Assembly: GCA_900765115.1 (NCBI GenBank)
Contig: CAAFQK010000056.1
Span: 1 to 11,150 of the forward strand
DNA: 11,150 bases
Direction: 5' to 3'
From: an uncultured Collinsella sp.
GTDB taxonomy: Bacteria; Actinomycetota; Coriobacteriia; Coriobacteriales; Coriobacteriaceae
Shown: positions 6,301 to 11,150 of the stretch, one piece after another
How positions within the stretch are numbered: the stretch's first letter is position 1
How the letters are laid out: each line of letters opens with the position of its first letter
Notes under the pieces: generated by a model
Databases searched by the model: none
The model's input: the letters and a program-made list of their open reading frames with translations, nothing else
Told to the model about the DNA's origin: nothing
Program-made: the position numbers and the translations under genes

Positions 6301-6468
6301 TTAGCCCGTACGGCCTTCTACCGCCACGTAGCAATCAGGGTATCTGGGGTGGACGGCGGCTTGGCTACGAGCTGGAGCTGAGAATCTGAATGGTTGGGTG
6401 CCGTTGCTGGGAGCGCGAGCGTTGCCGGTGATGATAACTTTGGGATTGAAGTTTCCACCCAGCAGCAA
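6301..6468 (-). CDS. Doubtful small open frame (55 codons) in the pta-ackA gap
   Basis: The gap 6173-6524 holds two terminators and this frame. Read on the - strand from a TTG at 6468, it encodes 55 residues with no recognised domain; the frame includes FNPKVIITGNARAPSNG and ends CYVAVEGRTG. Third positions are noticeably C-rich, as in real genes here, and GGAGG lies 5 nt before the TTG. However, that GGAGG is part of the ackA terminator stem, the start codon is non-standard, and the frame is open further upstream without an ATG. It could be a remnant of a longer gene, a genuine small protein or chance. Confidence 0.2.
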   Translation of the reverse strand: MLLGGNFNPKVIITGNARAPSNGTQPFRFSAPARSQAAVHPRYPDCYVAVEGRTG

Positions 6469-6502
6469 AAAGGCCTCCGGAGCTGTTGCTCTGGAGGCCT
6501 TT
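6469..6502 (-). terminator. Rho-independent terminator of the downstream ackA
   Basis: AAAGGCCTCC (6469-6478) pairs with GGAGGCCTTT (6493-6502). The stem continues inward through GAGC/GCTC (6480-6483/6488-6491) to the loop TGTT. On the - strand the stem is followed by further T residues (TTTTT in total) and lies 22 nt after the ackA stop, a textbook intrinsic terminator. Confidence 0.85.
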
Positions 6503-6524
6503 CTCTCAATTGCAAACGAATTCG

Positions 6525-7703
6525 TTAGTTATTACCAGTCAGACGCTCGACGTCGTGGGCGATCATGTATTCCTCGTCGGTGGGGATGACCATGACCGTG
6601 ACGGCGGAACCGGCGGCACTGATGACCTGCGGGCCGTTGCCCACGGCCTCGCGGTTCTTGTTGTTGTCGATGCGTACGCCCAGCCACTCAAAGCAGTCGC
6701 AGAAGGCCTTGCGGATCGACCAATCGTTCTCGCCGATGCCGGCGGTAAAGGTGATGGTGTCCACGCCCGCCATGGAGGCAATCATGGAACCGGCCTGCTG
6801 CATGGCCTTGTATGCGAACATATCGAAGGCGAGCAGGCAGCGCTCGTCACCCTCGGAGGCGCGCGTACGGATGTCGCGGGCGTCGTTGGAAATGCCCGAG
6901 ATGGCAAGCAGGCCGGACTGCTTGTTCATCATGTCGTCGACTTCCTGGTAGCTGTAGCCGCCCTCGCGCTGCAGGTAGCACACGGTGGCCGGATCGATGG
7001 AACCGCAACGGGTACCCATCATCAGGCCATCGAGCGGGGTGAGGCCCATGGTGGTATCGCGGCACACGCCGTCCTCGATGGCGGCGAGCGAAGCGCCGTT
7101 GCCCAGATGGCACGACAGCAGGCGGTGGCAGCGCGTACCCAGAATCTCCTTGGCCATCATCCACTCGTAACGGTGGCTCGTGCCGTGGGCTCCGTACTTG
7201 CGCACGTGATACTTGTCGCACACATCCTTGGGCAGTGCGTAGGTGTAGGCGACCTCGGGCATGGTCATGTGGAACGACGTATCGAAGACGGCCACGTTGG
7301 GCAGCTCCGGATACTTCTCGCGGCAATACTCAATCGCTGCGGCCTCGCCGTAGTTGTGCAGCGGCGCGAGCGGCGCCACCTCGAGAATCTTAGCCATGAC
7401 CTCATCGTCGACGACCGCGGAATCATCGAAGTACCAGCCGCCCTGAACGATACGGTGGCCGATGCCATCAATCGTAAAGTCGGTCTTCTCGAGCTCCTCG
7501 AGCACGCGCGCGATAGCCGAGCGGTGGTCGGGAAAAGGAATCTCCTCGGTCTGCTTGGCACCACCGTTCTCGGAGTGGCCAAAGATGCCCATGTCCGATC
7601 CGATACGCTCACAGTTGCCCTTGGCGAAAACCTCGCGGGTATCGGTATCCAAAAGCTGATATTTAAGGCTCGAGCTGCCGGCGTTGACAACAAGTACGTT
7701 CAT
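6525..7703 (-). CDS. ackA: Acetate kinase, canonical-site copy (ackA-1)
   Basis: A 392-residue acetate kinase (ASKHA fold) catalysing acetyl phosphate + ADP to acetate + ATP, the energy-yielding step after Pta. The N-terminal motif is NAGSSSLK (7-14). Compared with Methanosarcina thermophila acetate kinase, the key residues are present: Arg84 (R91), His116 in APLHN (H123), Asp141 in FDTSFH (D148), His173 and His177 in HGTSH (H180, H184), HLGNG at 199-203 with Asn202 (N211), and Arg232 in MGTRCGSIDP (R241). TFTAGIGEN (318-326) and IPTDEE (373-378) complete the site. One deviation is HRIVQGGW (83-90), where many family members have HRVVHGGE. AAGGAG 4 nt before the ATG supports the start. It lies downstream of a second ackA on the same strand, separated by 164 nt with a terminator, so it probably has its own promoter. 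Confidence 0.97.
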   Translation of the reverse strand: MNVLVVNAGSSSLKYQLLDTDTREVFAKGNCERIGSDMGIFGHSENGGAKQTEEIPFPDHRSAIARVLEELEKTDFTIDGIGHRIVQGGWYFDDSAVVDDEVMAKILEVAPLAPLHNYGEAAAIEYCREKYPELPNVAVFDTSFHMTMPEVAYTYALPKDVCDKYHVRKYGAHGTSHRYEWMMAKEILGTRCHRLLSCHLGNGASLAAIEDGVCRDTTMGLTPLDGLMMGTRCGSIDPATVCYLQREGGYSYQEVDDMMNKQSGLLAISGISNDARDIRTRASEGDERCLLAFDMFAYKAMQQAGSMIASMAGVDTITFTAGIGENDWSIRKAFCDCFEWLGVRIDNNKNREAVGNGPQVISAAGSAVTVMVIPTDEEYMIAHDVERLTGNN

Positions 7704-7816
7704 GAGACTCCTTCGTGATTACAGTACGGTCGGCAAACCTATAAGGCGGCCGTACCCTTAATAAGAAGTTATCAGAATTCAATAAATATCTATTAAACTC
7801 TTCGCCCAAAGAGCAT
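7704..7816 (-). promoter_or_regulatory. AT-rich upstream region of ackA-1, probable promoter
   Basis: After the GC-rich coding sequence this gap is abruptly AT-rich (around 7760-7800), typical of a promoter. GTACGG (7724-7729) and CCGTAC (7750-7755) form an inverted repeat close to the gene and might be an operator. No -35/-10 pair with good spacing stands out, so exact elements are not assigned. Confidence 0.35.
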
Positions 7817-7820
7817 AAAA

Positions 7821-7853
7821 GGGGGCTGAACGGCACAATGCCATCCAGTCCCC
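7821..7853 (-). terminator. Terminator between the two ackA genes
   Basis: GGGGGCTG (7821-7828) pairs with CAGTCCCC (7846-7853), with one G-T pair. Across a small internal loop, GGCA (7832-7835) pairs with TGCC (7839-7842) around CAA. On the - strand the stem is followed by TTTTATG. It lies 14 nt after the stop of the upstream ackA and should end that transcript. Confidence 0.75.
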
Positions 7854-7867
7854 TCCCCTTGCATCAA

Positions 7868-9046
7868 TTACTTACCGCTGACGATGCGCTCGACGTCGGA
7901 GGCGATCATGAACTCCTCATCCGTGGGGATGACGAAGATCTTGACCTTGGAATCCTTGGCGGACAGGCACCAAGCGCCGTCGCCGCGCAAGGCGTTGCGG
8001 GCATGGTCCATCTTGACGCCCATAAAGGCCAGACGGTCGGCCACGCCAGCGCGGACAGCCGGAGCGTGCTCGCCGATGCCGGCGGTAAAGACCAGGGTGT
8101 CCATGCCGCACATGGAAGTGGCCATCTCGGCGGCCTTGGCGGCAATCTTGTAGACGAACATATCGAAGGCGAGCTGAGCCTCGGGGTCACCGGCAGCGGC
8201 GAGCTCCTCAACGTTGCGGCAGTCGTTGGTCTTGCCGCCGGTCACAGCCAAAAGGCCGGACTTCTTGTTCATCATCTCGTCGACCTCGTCGAAGGTGTAG
8301 CCGCCTTCGCGCTGCAGGTAGCACACGGTAGCAGGGTCGATGGAACCGCAGCGGGTGCCCATCATGACACCGTCGAGCGGCGTCAAGCCCATGGTGGTGT
8401 CCATGCACTTGCCGTCCTCGATGGCGCACAGGGAAGCGCCGGAACCGATGTGGCACACGACGACCTTGCGGGCCTCGCCGTTGGTCATCTCGGCAACCTT
8501 CTTGGAGATGTAGCGGTAGCTGGTGCCGTGGGCGCCGTACTTACGGATGTGCAGCTTGTCGCAGACGTCCTTGGGCAGGGCGTAGGTCTTGGCGACCTCG
8601 GGCATATTGAAGTGGAAAGCAGTGTCGTAGACCGTGACGTTGGGCAGGTCGGGATACTGCTCGAGGCAGTACTCAATAACGTTGGCCTCGGGGTTGTTGT
8701 GCAGCGGGGCGAGCGGAGCGACCTCGCGGATCTTGGCGAGGACGTCCTCGTCGACGAGGGAGGAATCGCCGAAGTACCAACCGCCCTGAACGATACGGTG
8801 GCCGATGCCCTCGATCTTGACGCCGTTGGCCTCGAGGTCCTTCAGGACGACCTCGATGGCGACTTTGTGGTCGGGGAACTCGATGTTCTCGGTCACTTTC
8901 TTGGAACCGTTGGCAGCGTGGGTGAAGGTACCGCCGGTAAAGCAGACGCGCTCGCAGGAGCCCTTTGCGGACACCTTGTGGGACTTGGTATCGATGACCT
9001 GATACTTAAGGGTCGAAGATCCTGCGTTGACGACCAGAACGTTCAT
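7868..9046 (-). CDS. ackA: Acetate kinase paralogue with altered active-site residues (ackA-2)
   Basis: A second 392-residue acetate kinase, matching its neighbour nearly end to end. It keeps NAGSSTLK (7-14), Arg84, His116, Asp141 in YDTAFH, His173 and Arg232 (M. thermophila R91, H123, D148, H180, R241). It differs at positions that are normally fixed. The nucleotide-binding HLGNG motif is HIGSG (199-203), replacing the Asn211 equivalent with Ser. HGTSH is HGTSY, so the His184 equivalent is Tyr177. GIGEN is GIGEH. It also has HRIVQGGW, as in ackA-1. The fold is intact, so it is probably a kinase with changed nucleotide preference or kinetics. A pure acetate kinase of normal activity, or a propionate/butyrate-type variant, cannot be excluded. 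GGGAG upstream of the ATG supports the start. It is followed by its own terminator. Confidence 0.93.
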   Translation of the reverse strand: MNVLVVNAGSSTLKYQVIDTKSHKVSAKGSCERVCFTGGTFTHAANGSKKVTENIEFPDHKVAIEVVLKDLEANGVKIEGIGHRIVQGGWYFGDSSLVDEDVLAKIREVAPLAPLHNNPEANVIEYCLEQYPDLPNVTVYDTAFHFNMPEVAKTYALPKDVCDKLHIRKYGAHGTSYRYISKKVAEMTNGEARKVVVCHIGSGASLCAIEDGKCMDTTMGLTPLDGVMMGTRCGSIDPATVCYLQREGGYTFDEVDEMMNKKSGLLAVTGGKTNDCRNVEELAAAGDPEAQLAFDMFVYKIAAKAAEMATSMCGMDTLVFTAGIGEHAPAVRAGVADRLAFMGVKMDHARNALRGDGAWCLSAKDSKVKIFVIPTDEEFMIASDVERIVSGK

Positions 9047-9063
9047 GTGTCTCCCTACTAACA

Positions 9064-9080
9064 GGCGGTGTGGCGCCGCC
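9064..9080 (-). promoter_or_regulatory. Small leader hairpin upstream of ackA-2
   Basis: GGCGG (9064-9068) and CCGCC (9076-9080) form a short GC-rich stem in the 5' leader of ackA-2, just upstream of its ribosome-binding site. It could modulate translation initiation, but it may be incidental in GC-rich DNA. Confidence 0.25.
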
Positions 9081-9099
9081 AGGTTACATACGCTTCAAT

Positions 9100-9133
9100 A
9101 ATAAACCCAAACGCCCTCGCGCTCGGGTTTATT
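9100..9133 (-). terminator. Terminator-like hairpin downstream of the MFS gene
   Basis: AATAAACCC (9100-9108) pairs perfectly with GGGTTTATT (9125-9133), and CGC/GCG (9112-9114/9119-9121) adds an inner stem. On the - strand, T-rich ATTATTG follows. It lies 15 nt after the transporter stop and separates that gene from ackA-2. Its AAACCC/GGGTTT stem base resembles the hairpin at 5117-5139. Confidence 0.65.
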
Positions 9134-9148
9134 GCGTTGATATATAAG

Positions 9149-10328
9149 TTATCGGTGCCTAAATACGCATGGCCTTTGACTTGTAAGACGAAATAGCGCG
9201 GGGATATACACCAAAGAAGAAATCCCGAGCGCGACAAGCAATATGACTCGAATGTCCGCGATGCTGCCCAACGCAGCATTGAACAGATAGAAAAGGATGG
9301 CACCCACCGCCACCATCTGACTTTGAACCGAAATCAGTGAACAGCGCATCGAAGAATCGGCGGCATTTTGAAAAATTGAGTATTTAATTGGAGCAAATAA
9401 CGAGTAGGCGACCGTCTGCAACACATAGAACACGGGCAGCAAATAGATCGGAGTAAAGGGAATCAAAAATAGAGCAGTCAGGGAAAGGCGCACGATGCCG
9501 CAAATACGCGCAAAACGGCTCTTGTCGACATGAGCAATCACACTGGGCACAATAAGCCCCATGGAGGCCGAGGCAAGGAGCTGGACCGCAATGATCACAC
9601 CCGAAGCGACGGCATTCATTCCGCGGCCCACAAGCAGCAGTGAGAAAAAGTCTTCCAGGGCGACAAAAGCAAATGCTTGAGAACAGTCCATGATGAACGC
9701 TGAACGAAGCGTGCCATTGCCCGCAATGGCAGTCCAAATCATCCTCGGGCTAATTTGGCTCATAGAAGCCGCAGCGCTACCTTTCCCTTTCGTTTCGGGA
9801 ATGCAGGCAACGACAAGTAACGTCAATACCATCGCAAAGATATCGGCCGAAAGACCGATGAAATATGCACCTTCTGACGAGATGAAGCCGCCCACACACG
9901 CGGAAAGAGCATAAGATGCGTAAAAGACGAATCGCTCAACCACATTAAGCCTAACGAGCTGATCTTGGGAGACGGAATCGATATAGATTGCCTCAATAGA
10001 ACCGCTCACGCATGCGACGGCAAAAACCCTAGAGGGCAAACGCACCTATCAAAAGCAGAGGAGATCGTATGAGGAGCAGGGCAGCGTAGTATCCGAGCAT
10101 TCCCGCGATACCCACCAGGCCACTTATCTTTCGCCCAAATCTATCGGCGATATAGCCGGTAGGAATCTCGAGAGCAAATTTGCTTACCTGGTACGCAATC
10201 ATCATGCCAGAAATCGCGACCATCGAGAATCCGACGAACTCAAGGTAAACCGTCAGAAAATACAAGATGGTGCTGAAGTTCGATAGGAAAACAAACGCCA
10301 TATACAGCCAAACCGTACGGTTTTTCAT
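9149..10328 (-). pseudogene. MFS transporter interrupted by a frameshift
   Basis: A major facilitator superfamily permease of about 393 codons (roughly 12 membrane segments) if both parts are joined. The first part starts at ATG 10328, with GGAGG at 10335-10339 6 nt upstream. It contains the first segments and the classic loop 2-3 motif PTGYIADRFGRK (56-67), then stops at TAG (10029-10031) within the fourth membrane segment. The remaining segments continue in the +1 frame down to the stop at 9149-9151, open only from 10045, so the shift must lie at 10029-10045. A one-base insertion, or a two-base loss, explains it. Either the gene is dead or the assembly has an indel. The substrate is unknown; the EIPTG-ADRFGRK pattern is common in drug-efflux-like MFS proteins. 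It follows a LysR-type gene 117 nt away, which probably regulated it. Confidence 0.8.
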
Positions 10329-10408
10329 ACTCCTCCTCCAAAGGCCGATAATCCAAGCCGAGGTCTCAAAAAGCATGAAGGCAAAACCGTCAGCCATACG
10401 TTACAAAT

Positions 10409-10427
10409 CGTCAATATTCATTTGACG
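10409..10427. promoter_or_regulatory. Dyad operator candidate between LysR remnant and MFS gene
   Basis: CGTCAA (10409-10414) and TTGACG (10422-10427) form a perfect 6-bp inverted repeat with a 7-nt AT-rich spacer, in the 117-nt gap upstream of the transporter. This is the size and symmetry expected of a LysR-family binding site, although it does not contain an exact T-N11-A box. On the - strand, TTGGCT and TATTGA with 17-nt spacing overlap the dyad and could be a promoter. Confidence 0.4.
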
Positions 10428-10445
10428 GCACGAAGCCAAGCAACC

Positions 10446-11031
10446 TCAAGAAGCGAGATGGCGCAACAGGTGAAGAAATACCGTCTGATGCCGATCCGTC
10501 CAGGCGTTTTGCCGGTAGCAAAAATAGATAGGCAAGGTTACGTCGCGCGAGCCCTCAATGGAGCATTCGCTCACGTTGGATCCATCTGATGCAAGAGAGG
10601 AGCCAGAAAAGCTCAATATCAATCCCCCGCCTTGAAGAAACTCAATCTGTCTCTCGCTTCCATATTCGACATCACGAAAGCGGAAATTAACGAGTTGGGC
10701 CTCAGGGCACTGGTTGATTGCATTGAGACAGGGCGACAAGTTGATGGGGACAGCAAGCCTACCGCTCAATAGTTCACGAATGGTTATGGTGCCCCTGACA
10801 CGATGGCCAACCGGACACGAAAGAACCTTGAGCTCCTTTTCACCCAGGCATTTCGAACAAAGGGCGCTGCCCCGTGGCTTCTCGAATGAAATAGCCGCAT
10901 CCGATATCCCGAGCAAAAGAGACTCAAAACACGTAGCCGTTGGCTGATGCCACACGTCGAGGTGAATCTGGGGGTGCGAACTCTCAAACGAGTCGTACCA
11001 GTTTTCGTCAAAAAGACGCCCCCGCCCATGA
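10446..11031 (-). pseudogene. LysR-type regulator, 5' end cut off by an IS element
   Basis: About 195 C-terminal residues of a LysR-type transcriptional regulator: the effector-binding domain. Recognisable pieces are FESSHPQIHLDVWHQ (the usual F-xx-xxP-xIxLxV start of the domain), CFESLLLGISDAAISFE, and near the end LPIYFCYRQNAW. The winged-helix DNA-binding domain and linker, about 100 residues in a full-length protein of this family, are missing. The coding frame runs directly into the left end of an IS150-like element at 11032, so the first part of the gene is presumably on the other side of that element. The frame stays open into the IS as far as 11108, but that extension is antisense to the transposase and is not native. 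Third positions are less GC-rich than in the housekeeping genes, suggesting acquired DNA. It probably regulated the adjacent transporter. Confidence 0.75.
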
Positions 11032-11037
11032 TGAACT

Positions 11038-11071
11038 GCCTCCCATTTCTTGGACATGAGAAATGGGAGGC
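11038..11071 (+). promoter_or_regulatory. IS left-end hairpin covering the transposase ribosome-binding site
   Basis: GCCTCCCATTTCT (11038-11050) pairs perfectly over 13 bp with AGAAATGGGAGGC (11059-11071) around an 8-nt loop and is followed by TTTTT. The 3' arm contains GGGAGG (11065-11070), the only Shine-Dalgarno for the ATG at 11077. Transcripts entering from flanking DNA would either terminate at the T-run or hide the ribosome-binding site. Confidence 0.7.
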
Positions 11072-11076
11072 TTTTT

Positions 11077-11150
11077 ATGCGAGTCGACTTGAGGGTGAAA
11101 CACGACATCGAGGCCAGGAAGGCGGCGATCGGGCTCTTCGAGCGAGGCCA
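11077..11150 (+). CDS. IS3-family transposase OrfA, N-terminal fragment
   Basis: The frame starts at ATG 11077, with GGGAGG 6 nt upstream. It encodes MRVDLRVKHDIEARKAAIG then LFERG before the window ends, so only about 24 residues are visible. This fits the start of the helix-turn-helix OrfA of IS150-group elements, where a first helix rich in charged residues leads into the DNA-binding domain. The assignment rests mainly on the IS150-like left end directly upstream. The catalytic DDE OrfB would lie beyond the window, usually reached by programmed -1 frameshifting in this family. Confidence 0.6.
   Translation, partial: MRVDLRVKHDIEARKAAIGLFERG

Larger units (their letters stand above)
11032..11150 (+). 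mobile_element. IS3-family (IS150-group) insertion sequence, left end, runs off the window
   Basis: The sequence from 11032, TGAACTGCCTCCCATTTCTT, followed by GGACATGAGAAATGG, strongly resembles the remembered left end of IS150 (TGTACTGCACCCATTTTGTT then GGACGATGAAATGG). The element begins with the expected TG, then a hairpin and the first transposase frame. It lies inside a LysR gene. The three bases before it, TGA (11029-11031), would be one copy of a 3-bp target duplication; the other copy is outside the window. Confidence 0.75.

Noticed and set aside
6486..9061. Two long + strand frames opposite the ackA genes
   Set aside because: They mirror each other only because the ackA genes are paralogues; neither shows protein family features.
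10029..10045. Programmed +1 frameshift in the MFS gene
   Set aside because: CTC TAG G offers no favourable re-pairing in the +1 frame and there is no upstream stimulatory site like that of prfB; mutation or an assembly error is simpler.
11032..11108. LysR coding frame continuing into the IS with a start at 11108
   Set aside because: The extension is antisense to the transposase and encoded by the IS end; it is not the native LysR N-terminus.

Overview
The window looks like a contig end from a GC-rich anaerobic actinobacterium, most likely a Collinsella-type member of the Coriobacteriia. That placement is an inference from gene content, strong G/C third positions in the housekeeping genes, a fermentative pta/ackA set and an IS150-like element. 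No rRNA, tRNA or other phylogenetic marker is present. The first 11 bases match the 3' end of the Illumina adapter, so position 1 is probably a real assembly edge.

Left part (137-2360, + strand): a DJ-1/PfpI-family protein overlaps a Maf nucleotide pyrophosphatase by 4 nt. A GC-rich hairpin follows, then a P1-family (DmpA/NylC-like) self-processing aminopeptidase. The convergent gap 2361-2733 holds the most unusual structure in the window: two long foldback elements (2373-2497 and 2592-2701). They share a near-identical inner core in opposite orientations but have different, internally complementary outer arms. Between them lies a short degenerate copy of the 3' end of the neighbouring glycosyltransferase gene.

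Middle (2734-4960, - strand): glf (UDP-galactopyranose mutase) and a family-2 glycosyltransferase overlap and form a small operon, probably for a galactofuranose-containing glycan. Next comes a divergent region and pta on the + strand (5192-6172). Pta faces two tandem acetate kinase genes on the - strand (6525-7703 and 7868-9046). Pta and AckA together convert acetyl-CoA to acetate with ATP gain. Each ackA has its own terminator-like hairpin, and the upstream copy carries substitutions at usually conserved active-site positions.

Right part (9149-11150): an accessory, decaying segment. An MFS transporter gene is split by a frameshift. It is preceded by a LysR-type regulator that lacks its DNA-binding domain because an IS3-family (IS150-group) element begins at 11032 and runs out of the window. 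A perfect 6-bp dyad between the LysR remnant and the transporter is a plausible operator. The IS left end forms a hairpin that covers the transposase ribosome-binding site.
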